The notes below the pieces were generated by a model, which was not told the DNA's origin, searched no databases, and worked only from the letters and a program-made list of their open reading frames with translations. The translations under genes and the position numbers were made by a program. Source: Bog-473 sp963756025 (lineage in GTDB: Bacteria > Actinomycetota > Acidimicrobiia > Acidimicrobiales > RAAP-2). From it: a stretch of DNA of 64,000 bases. The DNA lies in NCBI GenBank assembly GCA_963756025.1, contig CAVWMF010000006.1, forward strand, positions 434,001 to 498,000, written 5' to 3'. Below are positions 36,964-45,271 of this stretch, in pieces; position 1 is the stretch's first letter, and every line of letters begins with the position of its first letter.

Positions 36964-37801
36964 TCAGCGCAGTTCGACGCGCCCGTGGGTGATCACGTTG
37001 CTGCCGGCACAATCGGCTTCGAAGGCATAGCCGAGTCCGCCGGCATCATAGAGGCGCACATTGAGCTGCTCGCCCATGAAGGTCGGTGTGGCGAAGCGCA
37101 CACCGATCCGTCGTATTCGGTCAGGGTCTCCGTCGGCGACGAGAGTGACGATGCCCTGCGCGCAGAGAGCCATGGTGCAGAGCCCGTGGAGGAAGACGCG
37201 CTCGACCCCGCTCTGTCGAGCGGCGTCGACTTCGAAATGGTGGGGCGACCAGTCGCCAGACACCTCGGCGTAGCGACGAGCCATGTCCTGGTCAACGTCG
37301 ATGGCGTACGTGCCGACCGGATGTCCCCTCGCTTCTTCGGGAAATGTGTGGTCGGGGGGTAGCTCACCGCTCTGCTCGCAGCTCGTCCCGAGGAAGACCG
37401 TCGTCCACCACTGCTCGGCGACGACGTCATCGTTGGCATCGAGCGCGGAGTACCGAAGGGTGACGAGGCAATTGCGACCAGCGGACCGGGCGCCGTGGCC
37501 CTCGACCCAGATGCGCAGGGACTCGCCCGGAATGATCGGGCGATGGAGGACGAGATCGTGCTCGCCGTGCACGCCGCCGGTCGCCGACCGCTGGAGTTCT
37601 TCGGGCACCAGTGCAGGACGGCCCTTCGTCTGCGCCTCCCAGATCTGGGTCACCGAGCGCGACCGACGGCGCTACCTCTCCGGCCTGAACCCGCGACGAC
37701 GGATCTTTGGTCGCCGCCGCGAACCTCCGCACGAAATCGGCGTCGACGTCAGCGTAGAATGGCCCTACTCGTTCACCAAGGATCACACCGGGGGTAGACA
37801 T
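36964..37801 (-). pseudogene. MaoC-like (hotdog) dehydratase, frameshifted
   Basis: From ATG 37801 the frame reads GERVGPFYADVDADFVRRFAAATKDP, a typical MaoC N-terminal hotdog. It then breaks at about 37655, where one base must be skipped to reach VTQIWEAQTKGRPALVPEEL. The second hotdog carries DMARRYAEVSGDWSPHHFEVDAARQSGVERVFLHGLCTMALCAQ, which holds the hydratase-2 motif (the D-x4-H region). Joined length is about 278 residues, normal for double-hotdog enoyl-CoA hydratases. A CACAAT hexamer exactly 12 to 7 bases before the ATG and the lack of a ribosome-binding site suggest a leaderless message. Confidence 0.75.
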
Positions 37802-37879
37802 GTGCCCATTGTGTCGCGTCGGCCGGGAGGGCGAAGCGACGTCCAGCCGGGAGGTGTCCGAATAAAATAGCCTCTCACC

Positions 37880-37927
37880 TGGGACATTGGAGTGAAACCG
37901 GTTGTGGGCCGATGATGGGACATTAGG
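37880..37927. repeat. Direct repeat TGGGACATTRG, two copies
   Basis: TGGGACATTGG (37880-37890) and TGGGACATTAGG (37916-37927) lie 36 bases apart in the gap between the divergent MaoC-like and thioesterase-fusion genes. They could be paired regulator sites. Confidence 0.35.
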
Positions 37928-37974
37928 ATCATGCCGCCGTTCGCTGATAGCCAGTCAAGTGGGAGGGGACGTCA

Positions 37975-39303
37975 TTGTCTGCTGAGATCGAATCGGCCTG
38001 GCCCCGCTACCCCGACTACCGGATTGAACTGACGCCGATCACGGGACAGGGTCAAGCCTGGGCGGGCGACCTTTTGGTCGCCGAGAGCGACGGCTGTCTG
38101 CTGGTCGAGGAAACCGAGCACGTCGCCCGCCTCTACTTTCCCGAACGAGACGTTCGCTGGGAGCACTTCGAGGCCACCGATCACCACACGATCTGCCCGT
38201 TCAAGGGAGAGGCGGATTACTGGAACCTCAGCGGCGCCGACGGCGTCGACAACAGCCAGCAGTGGGCGCACCGGTCGATTGGTTCGGAGCAACTAGAGGA
38301 GAACGTGGTGTGGACCTACCGCACGCCGTTTCCCGAGGTGGCCGGAATAGAAGGGTACGTGTGCTTCTATCACGAGCGGCTCCGGGTTCTCGTGACGGAG
38401 CGCTGGCCGGACGGGACCGAGGTCGCTACCCGGTTCCCGCCGTGGGGAACCGCCGAGGAACTGGTTCGCTTGATGGACGTGGAACCAGCCGCAGACGGAC
38501 GCTTCGTCGGGCCGGCGTACGGCGACACCGCTCGCGACGTCGTCGAGGGTGGCCAAATGTTGGGTGAGGCGATCGTGGCCGCCTCCAAGGCTCTGCCAGA
38601 TCAACGGGTCACTTCTCTCTCGATGATCTTCTCCAAGGCGGCTTCGTTCAAGAAGCCCGTCGACGTCGATGTCAACGTGCTCCGGCGTGGCCGCACCTTC
38701 TCTACGGTGGAGGTGCGCATCCACCAGGACAACTCATTGCGCAGCACCGGCCTCGTCCTCATGGACACGGGCGCCCCTGACCTCATCCACCACGCCACCG
38801 AAATGCCGGCAGTGGTCGGACCGGAGAAGGCGGTTCCGTATGCGGATTTCGGAGTCTCCGGCCGGGATCTGCGGGTCGTCGACGCGGCATACGACCATGA
38901 TCCCGGTCGCATCGGACCTCCGGAGATCTACGTATGGGCCCGGTTCCGCGATGCACCGGCTGAGCCGTACCTGCATGCTGCTCTCCTCGCTCAATCCGCC
39001 ACCCACTGGACCATAGGTGCGGCCCTCCTCCCTCACCCCGGTTTTGGCGAAGCCGATGCCCACGTCACCCTCTCGACCGGCATTATGCAGACGACGTTCA
39101 ACTTCCACGACGACGTCGACGTCACCGGCTGGCTCCTCTATGCCAATTCCGCCATCTGGTCCGGCAAGGGACTGGCGCAGGGAGAGGGTCGCGTCTTCGC
39201 CCGGGACGGCAGTTTGGTGGCGTCCTACAGCGTCCAGGCCATGATCAGAGGTTTCCAGACGGAACCGGCGGCCATGGGCCAGGACTTTCAAACTGCCATG
39301 TGA
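37975..39303 (+). CDS. DUF427 - acyl-CoA thioesterase (TesB-like) fusion
   Basis: A 442-residue two-part protein. Residues about 20-145 are a DUF427 domain (VRWEHFEATDHHTICPFKGEADYWNL), a fold of unknown function common beside CoA-using enzymes. Residues about 150-430 are a double-hotdog TesB-like thioesterase with IFSKAASFKKPVDVDVNVLRRGRTFSTVEV in the first half. The second half has FHDDVDVTGWLLY, GKGLAQGEGRVFARDGSLVAS and VQAMIRGF, placing the Asp, Ser and Gln catalytic residues. It should hydrolyse an acyl-CoA. The start is TTG at 37975, with GGGAGGGG upstream. Confidence 0.83.
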   Translation: MSAEIESAWPRYPDYRIELTPITGQGQAWAGDLLVAESDGCLLVEETEHVARLYFPERDVRWEHFEATDHHTICPFKGEADYWNLSGADGVDNSQQWAHRSIGSEQLEENVVWTYRTPFPEVAGIEGYVCFYHERLRVLVTERWPDGTEVATRFPPWGTAEELVRLMDVEPAADGRFVGPAYGDTARDVVEGGQMLGEAIVAASKALPDQRVTSLSMIFSKAASFKKPVDVDVNVLRRGRTFSTVEVRIHQDNSLRSTGLVLMDTGAPDLIHHATEMPAVVGPEKAVPYADFGVSGRDLRVVDAAYDHDPGRIGPPEIYVWARFRDAPAEPYLHAALLAQSATHWTIGAALLPHPGFGEADAHVTLSTGIMQTTFNFHDDVDVTGWLLYANSAIWSGKGLAQGEGRVFARDGSLVASYSVQAMIRGFQTEPAAMGQDFQTAM

Positions 39304-39393
39304 CGCGGTCGAGCGCCTCCTCGTCGCTGCACTCGACCGTCTTGATCAAGCCAAGCGGATATCGCCGCATGGTGAGTTACCTATATTTGTCCG

Positions 39394-40179
39394 ATGGTGA
39401 CAGATGGGACCGAAGCTTTCCGGACCGCCGACTACCTCCGCGTGCAACGGCGGGACGGGGTGGCCATCATCACCCTCGATCATCAGTCGGACCGCAACGC
39501 CCTGTCGTTCGGCATGACCCGGGCTCTCGTCGAGACTGTAGGTTCTCTGTCCTCTGATCACGCGATCGGCGCATTGGTGGTGGTCGGAGCAGGCTCCGTC
39601 TTCTCATCAGGCGGGTCGCTGGACGACCTGTTGGCGCCGAAGGCACCGCTCATCGAAACTTACGCGGGTGTCGTCGCTATCGCCGAGTGCGGCCTTCCAA
39701 CCGTCGCGGCGGTAGGAGGCCCGGCACTCGGTGCCGGCATGAATCTGGCCATGGCGTGCGATCTGATCATCTGCTCACCCCTGGCCCGCTTCGAGACTCG
39801 CTTTCCCCAGATAAATCTCCTCCCTGGTGGCGGGCACTTGTGGCAACTCCGCCAACGGATCGGCCGGCAAGGAGCGGCGGCACTTTCACTGTTCGGCGAG
39901 TCGCTCAACGGCGAGGAGGCAGCCCGAAGCGGACTGGCGTGGCGTTGCGTCCCAGACCAAGACCTGCTGGCGGTGGCCGCGGACTGCGCCTCGAGGGCGT
40001 CGAGTCTGGACCGTCCTCTGGCTGAACGCTTGCGCAGCATGCTCGATGACAGCGCCGCCGTCCACCATGCGTCGGACGCCGTGAGCCTCGAGCTCCCGGC
40101 GCAGCAATGGTCGATGGGCCGCCCTGAGTTCGCCGCGGCGCTGCAACGACTCCGCGCCCGACTCGGACGCACCCAGTAG
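39394..40179 (+). CDS. Enoyl-CoA hydratase/isomerase family protein
   Basis: A 261-residue crotonase. The first oxyanion block is VFSSGGSLDDL and the second VGGPALGAGMNLAMACDLIICS. The usual catalytic Glu positions are not obvious: the loop after ETRFPQINLLPGGG has Gly where hydratases have Glu. It may therefore be an isomerase, a hydrolase or a divergent member. It lies downstream of the thioesterase fusion in the same direction and probably serves the same CoA pathway. Confidence 0.83.
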   Translation: MVTDGTEAFRTADYLRVQRRDGVAIITLDHQSDRNALSFGMTRALVETVGSLSSDHAIGALVVVGAGSVFSSGGSLDDLLAPKAPLIETYAGVVAIAECGLPTVAAVGGPALGAGMNLAMACDLIICSPLARFETRFPQINLLPGGGHLWQLRQRIGRQGAAALSLFGESLNGEEAARSGLAWRCVPDQDLLAVAADCASRASSLDRPLAERLRSMLDDSAAVHHASDAVSLELPAQQWSMGRPEFAAALQRLRARLGRTQ

Positions 40180-40220
40180 GTCAGGCAACTACCGCTCCGC
40201 TGGGAGAACGATGCGGCTGC

Positions 40221-40553
40221 TCAAGGGACCGGTTCCACGAAACAGTCGAACGAGGCGGACCCGGAGTCAGGAACCCGCTGCTGCCCCCACGCCTCCACGG
40301 GGAAGGAGACCATGATCATCGAGTACAGGAGGTACAGGAGATTGAGAGCAGCGTCAGGGAGATCCGGGTAGGGGAACTGGTCGCAGTAGGCCATGACGGC
40401 ATCTGCCCTGGGTTTCACGGCGTCGTAGAACGCCTGGATATCGGGCATAGGGGTAGCCAGTCGCATTTCGTAGCGTTCCGGCTCGGTCGCCAGGCACCAT
40501 CGTTCAGCGAACGGCTGCAGATCAGCGAATTCGGGCGGGAGTTGCGGCATCAT
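40221..40553 (-). CDS. 110-residue Rieske-associated small protein, copy A
   Basis: A 110-residue mostly helical protein with no recognised domain. Its N-terminal FADLQPFAERWCLATEPER, central AFYDA and C-terminal LLYLLYS...VEAWGQ blocks match the protein at 42700-43032 without gaps. Its ATG overlaps the stop of the upstream Rieske oxygenase gene (ATGA). It is too short, and lacks the NTF2-like fold, to be a standard ring-hydroxylating beta subunit. The coupling and duplication suggest a dedicated partner of the oxygenase; this is inference. Confidence 0.75.
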   Translation of the reverse strand: MMPQLPPEFADLQPFAERWCLATEPERYEMRLATPMPDIQAFYDAVKPRADAVMAYCDQFPYPDLPDAALNLLYLLYSMIMVSFPVEAWGQQRVPDSGSASFDCFVEPVP

Positions 40554-41821
40554 CGAATCGCCTCTCCGGGAACTGCTTCGGCCTCTGCAACCCAGTCACC
40601 GACCACTTTGTGGAGATGTCGGCACAAGACTTCTTGATCGTTCAGGTGGAACCGCTCGACGTAGCCCGACTCGATACCGATCTGGGTGGCCTCGAGGGTA
40701 TTGGCATCTTGAAGGGCGAACTCCTTGAAGGTGACAGCCGCCATCTCCTGGGCAACGCGCTCGCGGACGTTGGTGGCGGGAAGAAAATAGACGTTCCCTT
40801 CGAACACATGGGTGTTGTGGGAAGTCGGCCAGTAGTGATAGGTGAGATACCACCCCTGGCTCCAGAACAAAATGACAAAGTTGGGAAACAGCTGAAAGGA
40901 ATCCAAACCCCAAGGATCGCAGCCTGCGGGATTTATCCCCGGAGGCATTTCGCCGAGGTCAACGTTGTCCCAGGGGCCAAAGAGTCCGCTGCGAGTGACG
41001 CTCTCCATCGGCTTGACCAACTCGGGGTCCATCTCCCAGAAACGCACACCGGAGGTACTGACGACCCGGTGCGGCCCATCGATTCCATAATGCGGTGCCT
41101 CGAATCCGGCTTGACGCGCCATGGAGGAGTACTTGTCCGGCGACTGCTTCGCGTGCAGCACCGGTGCATGGTAAAACTCGGCGAAGGCGTCCATGAAGAG
41201 CTTCCAATTCGCCCCGACGTTCGTGCGATAGCCGAAGCGGGCGGTCAATCGTTCAAATGGATAGCCCTCCAAAGCGGTGACCATCGGCCCGAGAAATTCG
41301 AGAAGCGGCTGCTCTGGTTCGTCGGCCACGTTCACGAAGATGAAGCCCGCCCAGACCTCGCAGTGCACGGGCACCAACCCGTAGCGGCTTTCGTCGAGGT
41401 CGAAGAACTCACTCTTTTGTTGAACGAACGTGAGCGCGCCCTCGAGGTCGTAACGCCAGCCATGGTATTTGCAGGTGAACTGGCGGCACACGCCACTCGT
41501 TTCCTCGCGTGGGTAGTCGTTCCAGACAAGCTTGTTTCCCCGATGACGGCACACGTTATGGAAGGCGCGCACTTCCTGGTCGCCGCCACGCACGATGATG
41601 ACCGATGCGTTCACCACGGCTAGTTCCTTGGTGAAGTAGCTGCCCACCCTGGGCAATTGCTCCACCCGGCCAACATTGAGCCACGCACGCTTGAAGATGG
41701 CCTTGCGCTCCCTCTCGTAGAACTCCGGTGACGTTGAGTCCTCATAGGACACCGGCATCGTTCCGAGGTCGGGAAAATGTTCAGTCCAGCTGCCTTCGGC
41801 GGGCTTGGGGAAACGGGGCAC
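40550..41821 (-). CDS. Rieske non-heme iron oxygenase alpha subunit, copy A
   Basis: A 423-residue terminal oxygenase. The Rieske 2Fe-2S ligands are Cys91, His93, Cys117 and His120 (CRHRGNK and CKYHGW). The catalytic iron His pair is His218 and His223 in FAEFYHAPVLH. It should hydroxylate or dealkylate a substrate using electrons from a separate reductase, which is not encoded nearby. It starts 30 bases after the TauD-type gene in the oxygenase operon and is a close paralogue of the gene at 43029-44294. Confidence 0.9.
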   Translation of the reverse strand: MPRFPKPAEGSWTEHFPDLGTMPVSYEDSTSPEFYERERKAIFKRAWLNVGRVEQLPRVGSYFTKELAVVNASVIIVRGGDQEVRAFHNVCRHRGNKLVWNDYPREETSGVCRQFTCKYHGWRYDLEGALTFVQQKSEFFDLDESRYGLVPVHCEVWAGFIFVNVADEPEQPLLEFLGPMVTALEGYPFERLTARFGYRTNVGANWKLFMDAFAEFYHAPVLHAKQSPDKYSSMARQAGFEAPHYGIDGPHRVVSTSGVRFWEMDPELVKPMESVTRSGLFGPWDNVDLGEMPPGINPAGCDPWGLDSFQLFPNFVILFWSQGWYLTYHYWPTSHNTHVFEGNVYFLPATNVRERVAQEMAAVTFKEFALQDANTLEATQIGIESGYVERFHLNDQEVLCRHLHKVVGDWVAEAEAVPGEAIR

Positions 41822-41851
41822 GCTAATCCTCCGGTTGATGGGACGGTTCGT

Positions 41852-42703
41852 TCACTGGATCGGCTCGTCGCCCAGGATGGTGGTGCGAAGCATTTCTCTG
41901 GGGGAGGTGGGTGGATAGTGATCGGCCCGGTGCAGAACGCCACGGTTATCCCAGAGAACGGTGTCGCCGAGCGACCACCGGTGGCGGTACACCCGATCCG
42001 ATGTCGTGGATCGATGGAGCAACGCCGCCAGCAGATTGCGACCCTCTTCGACGTCCATGCCGACGATATAGTCAGCAGAGGCACCGAGAACCAACGAACG
42101 CCGACCGTCTCGGTGCGTCCAGACGAGCGGGTGCACCGACGTCGGTCTCGCTCTCCAGCGGGACACCTCTTCGGCCGTCGCCTCAGGGTGTGCTTTGCGT
42201 TGGGACGCTTCGAGGGAATGAACGACCCGTAGCGACGCCACCTGGTCTCTTTCCTCTTCATTGAGATCTTCGTAGGCGGCATAGGTGCTGGCGAACTCCG
42301 TGTCGCCTCCCTGGGCGGCGACTGCGACCGCCGTCAACATCGTCGCCATTTGAGGGCATTCGTCACCCTGGCCATTGCATCCGTCGATGTGCCAATAGAA
42401 CGTCCCGTGCAGGTAGTCAGCGGCAGCGTTCTTGGTTGCGTCCAACGTCACTCGGTAGATGCCGGGGACCGGATGATGGCCAGGGGTGTCGTCGACATCG
42501 CCCCATTTGGAGCACAGCTCGACCTGCGTCTCCGGGTTGAGGTCAAGGTCGCGGAACACCAACACGCCATGCACGCCGACGGCGCGCAGGACTTCAGAAG
42601 CCAACCCGTCCTCGCTGACAAGGGTGTCAGCATCGACGCCAATGACTTCAGCGCCGATCGTCTCGGTCAGGCGGTGCATGGCCATGGTCGTGCCCGGGGT
42701 CAC
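41852..42703 (-). CDS. TauD/TfdA-family alpha-ketoglutarate-dependent dioxygenase
   Basis: A 283-residue Fe(II)/2-oxoglutarate dioxygenase. The facial triad is His105, Asp107 (WHIDG) and His258 (VLHRADH), with Arg273 for 2-oxoglutarate binding (SPREMLRTT). It probably hydroxylates a carbon next to a heteroatom, releasing the product after collapse, as TauD and TfdA do. The GTG start overlaps the stop of the upstream 110-residue protein (GTGA). Its place inside the Rieske operon implies sequential oxidation of one compound. Confidence 0.88.
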   Translation of the reverse strand: MTPGTTMAMHRLTETIGAEVIGVDADTLVSEDGLASEVLRAVGVHGVLVFRDLDLNPETQVELCSKWGDVDDTPGHHPVPGIYRVTLDATKNAAADYLHGTFYWHIDGCNGQGDECPQMATMLTAVAVAAQGGDTEFASTYAAYEDLNEEERDQVASLRVVHSLEASQRKAHPEATAEEVSRWRARPTSVHPLVWTHRDGRRSLVLGASADYIVGMDVEEGRNLLAALLHRSTTSDRVYRHRWSLGDTVLWDNRGVLHRADHYPPTSPREMLRTTILGDEPIQ

Positions 42704-43032
42704 GGCAACGGCTCCCTTATGCGGTGGAGAACAGCATCGGCCGAGTCAACGGTCTTGGGCTGGCCGAAGATCTCGACGGACATTGCGACGAGGATCACGG
42801 AGTAGACGAGTCGCAGGAGATTCGTCACATCTTCGGGAAGGGCATCGAGCGGATGGTGATCGCAATGGTCGACCGCCGCCTCGAGGCGTGGAAACGCCGC
42901 ATCATAGAAGGCGACCAACTCTTCCATCGAACTGGACATCCGCTTGTCCCAACGCTCCGATTCCGTGGGCAGGCACCACATGTCGGCGAAGGGCTGAAGG
43001 TCGGCGAATGACGTGGGGAGGATGGTCGTCAC
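42700..43032 (-). CDS. 110-residue Rieske-associated small protein, copy B
   Basis: A 110-residue paralogue of the protein at 40221-40553, sharing FADLQPFA, WCLPTESERW, AFYDA and the C-terminal YSVILVAMSVEIFGQ block at the same positions. The GTG start overlaps the stop of the preceding Rieske gene (GTGA), and its own stop overlaps the TauD-type start (GTGA). The open frame continues upstream to 43449 only as a shadow of the Rieske gene. Function unknown; see copy A. Confidence 0.75.
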   Translation of the reverse strand: MTTILPTSFADLQPFADMWCLPTESERWDKRMSSSMEELVAFYDAAFPRLEAAVDHCDHHPLDALPEDVTNLLRLVYSVILVAMSVEIFGQPKTVDSADAVLHRIREPLP

Positions 43033-44294
43033 CGCACGACCTCCATCATGGCCCGACGATGGTCGGCCACCCAGTCGCCGACGACCTTGTGGAAATGTCG
43101 CACCAAGATCTCTTGGTCGCTGAGAGGGAACTCCTTGACAACGCCGGTCTCGAGCGCAGCTTGGGTTCCCCCCAACATGCCCGCATCTTGGAGAGCAAAC
43201 TCTTTGAAAACGACCGAGGCAACCTCGTGCTCCACTCGCTCCCGGACGGATGTCGCGGGCTGGAAAGCCAAGGTGGCCTCGAACCGGTGCGAGCGTGGCG
43301 ATGTCGGCCAGTAGCGGTAGAGCAGATACCACCCTCCGTAGATGAGAATTTCGATATTGGGGAAGATCTGGAAGTTGCTGATGCCCCATGGTTCCACCCC
43401 GCCAGGATTGAGGCCGGACGGAAGCTCCCCGAGGTCGGGGCTGTGCCAAGGTCCGACCAGCCCACTTTGCGTAGCTCGCTCAATGGGGTACATCGATTCG
43501 GGAGGCTGGGTCCAGCGCCGGGCTCCTGCCGTACTGACCACACGGTGAGGACCATCACACTGAAAGTGGGCGCACACAAAGCCGGCCGCAGGATCGCGCA
43601 CCGCGCGAGGAACCTGTTGAGGATGCAACGAGGGCACGTGGTAGTACTCCTGAAACGCATCGGCGAAGAGTTTCCAGTTGCTGTTGTTCTCACCGACAAA
43701 GTCGTAGCGCTCGGTGATGCGACCGAACGGGTAATCGTCGAGCGCGGTGATCATCGGACCGAGGAACTCACGGAGAGTCTGGGCCGGCGCGGCATCGAGA
43801 TTGATGAAGATGAATCCATTCCACACATCGCAATGGACGCTGGCCAGGCCGGACGTGCCCTTGTCGAGATCGAAGAATTCCCCCTCCTGCTGAACGAACG
43901 TCAGGTTGCCTTCGAGGTTGTACCGCCATCCGTGGTATTTGCAAGTGAACTGCCGGCAGACGCCCCTGACTTCCTCGCGCGGATAGTCGTTCCACACCAA
44001 CTTGTTGCCACGGTGACGGCACACGTTGTGGAACGCCCGTACCTGTCCGTCGAGCCCTCGCACGACCAGGACCGAGGCGTCGGCGATGTCGATCTCCTTG
44101 GTGAAGTAGGAACCATTTCGAGGCAGGTCTTCGATCCGTCCGACGTTGAGCCACGCTCGCTTGAAGATCGCTTCACCCTCGAGCTCATAGAACTCGGGCG
44201 AGACGGAGTCCTCGAAAGAGATCGGATCGGTCCCGAGTTCGGGGTAGTGCTCCGTCCACGAGCCCTCGGCCGGCTTCGGCCAGATTTTCTGCAT
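43029..44294 (-). CDS. Rieske non-heme iron oxygenase alpha subunit, copy B
   Basis: A 421-residue terminal oxygenase with Rieske ligands Cys92, His94, Cys118 and His121 and the iron pair His219/His224 in FQEYYHVPSLH. It is similar to the copy at 40550-41821 over its whole length, including RAWLNVGR, FHNVCRHRGNKLVWNDYPREE and HKVVGDWVA near the C-terminus. It starts three bases after a 33-codon ORF that follows the SDR gene. It requires an external ferredoxin and reductase. The MOSC-reductase-ferredoxin fusion 28 kb away is not an obvious partner. Confidence 0.9.
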   Translation of the reverse strand: MQKIWPKPAEGSWTEHYPELGTDPISFEDSVSPEFYELEGEAIFKRAWLNVGRIEDLPRNGSYFTKEIDIADASVLVVRGLDGQVRAFHNVCRHRGNKLVWNDYPREEVRGVCRQFTCKYHGWRYNLEGNLTFVQQEGEFFDLDKGTSGLASVHCDVWNGFIFINLDAAPAQTLREFLGPMITALDDYPFGRITERYDFVGENNSNWKLFADAFQEYYHVPSLHPQQVPRAVRDPAAGFVCAHFQCDGPHRVVSTAGARRWTQPPESMYPIERATQSGLVGPWHSPDLGELPSGLNPGGVEPWGISNFQIFPNIEILIYGGWYLLYRYWPTSPRSHRFEATLAFQPATSVRERVEHEVASVVFKEFALQDAGMLGGTQAALETGVVKEFPLSDQEILVRHFHKVVGDWVADHRRAMMEVVR

Positions 44295-44297
44295 TCT

Positions 44298-44399
44298 TTA
44301 TCTCTCCAATCCAGGAAGAGCGACGAGAGCACCGGGCGTCGGTTGGACCCACCGTCCTGCCGCCATCGGCGCCAGCCGCCGTGTCATGACGTCGGTCAT
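44298..44399 (-). CDS. Small ORF (33 aa) coupling the SDR and Rieske genes
   Basis: ATG at 44399 overlaps the SDR stop (ATGA). The frame runs 33 codons (MTDVMTRRLAPMAAGRWVQP, then TPGALVALPGLER) to TAA three bases before the Rieske ATG. The GGAGAG at its end serves as the ribosome-binding site of the Rieske gene. It may be a real peptide or simply a translational-coupling leader. No homology is recognised. Confidence 0.4.
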   Translation of the reverse strand: MTDVMTRRLAPMAAGRWVQPTPGALVALPGLER

Positions 44400-45142
44400 A
44401 AGACTGATCCTCCGTTGACCCCGAGCACTTGACCCGAGATGAATCCGGCTGCGTCGGACGCCAAGAAGGTCGCCGCTGCAGCGATGTCATCGGGCGTGCC
44501 GAGATGCCCCATCGGTATCGTTCCTGCCATCGTTTCGTTCGGTGGCAGATTTCCCTCGTCTTGAAATCGGTGCTGCATCGGCGTCTCGATCCCCGAGGGC
44601 GGGATGGAGTTGGCGGTGATGCCATAGGGGGCATAGGCCCGGGCAATCGACTTCGTAAGGACGATCACGCCCCCTTTTGCCGCCGCGTAGTGTGCGTTCA
44701 TGGGGGAACCTCTTTGCGCACTCGACGACGAGATCGTGACGATTCTCCCCCATCCGGCCTGCTTCATGTCCGGGAGGGCGGCCTGGCAGCAATGGAACGT
44801 GCCGGTGAGATTCACATCGATGATGCGGTTCCATGACTCGGGGGTGATGTCGGCAAACTCATCGAAGGCAATCATTCCGGCGCAGGTCGCCAATACCTGA
44901 ATCGCTCCGAGCTCTGTTCTGATCCTTGCAAACGCCTCGTCGACGCTGCCGCGGTCGGCGACGTCAACGGAGAGGTCCACGGCCTCGGCGCCAGAAGCGC
45001 GTAATTGCTCGGTCACCCGCCGAGCTCCCTCGCCATCAATATCGAGCACGCCGATGCTGTGACCAGCGTCAGCCAGGTGATGACAGGTTGCTTCACCAAT
45101 TCCCGACGCACCACCGGTCACGACCGCCACTCTGTGCACCAC
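44396..45142 (-). CDS. SDR-family oxidoreductase (3-oxoacyl-ACP reductase-like)
   Basis: A 248-residue SDR and first gene of the oxygenase operon. TGGASGIG binds NAD(P); TISSSS and YAAAKGG give Ser, Tyr and Lys. The usual NNAG is replaced by ATCAGM and the NAIxPG block by NSIPPSG, so it is a somewhat divergent member. It probably oxidises an alcohol formed by one of the oxygenases. It faces the TetR gene across a strong palindrome. Confidence 0.87.
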   Translation of the reverse strand: MVHRVAVVTGGASGIGEATCHHLADAGHSIGVLDIDGEGARRVTEQLRASGAEAVDLSVDVADRGSVDEAFARIRTELGAIQVLATCAGMIAFDEFADITPESWNRIIDVNLTGTFHCCQAALPDMKQAGWGRIVTISSSSAQRGSPMNAHYAAAKGGVIVLTKSIARAYAPYGITANSIPPSGIETPMQHRFQDEGNLPPNETMAGTIPMGHLGTPDDIAAAATFLASDAAGFISGQVLGVNGGSVL

Positions 45143-45190
45143 ACCACCTCCCCCACGGCAGGCTCTTTATCACTCGCTACAGCCAGTTAA

Positions 45191-45209
45191 CCATATGATT
45201 AACATATGG
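45191..45209. promoter_or_regulatory. Palindromic operator between TetR gene and oxygenase operon
   Basis: CCATATG and CATATGG flank ATTAA, a perfect 7-5-7 inverted repeat. It overlaps a second arm pair GTTAA (45186-45190) and TTAAC (45199-45203). It lies 49 bases upstream of the SDR start in the divergent 129-base gap, in an AT-rich patch of a GC-rich region, as expected for a TetR operator. Confidence 0.65.
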
Positions 45210-45271
45210 GCGGCCTCAAAGCAATCAGCAGGCCGAACTGATGCACTGCGATCGAAGAGGAGGCTGACGCC

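Noticed and set aside
40221..43032. The 110-residue proteins as ring-hydroxylating dioxygenase beta subunits
   Set aside because: Beta subunits are about 160-180 residues with an NTF2-like fold; these are shorter, appear helical and lack its pattern.
42486..44432. 648-codon plus-strand open frame across the Rieske genes
   Set aside because: Antisense to clearly conserved Rieske and TauD genes, with no recognisable domain.
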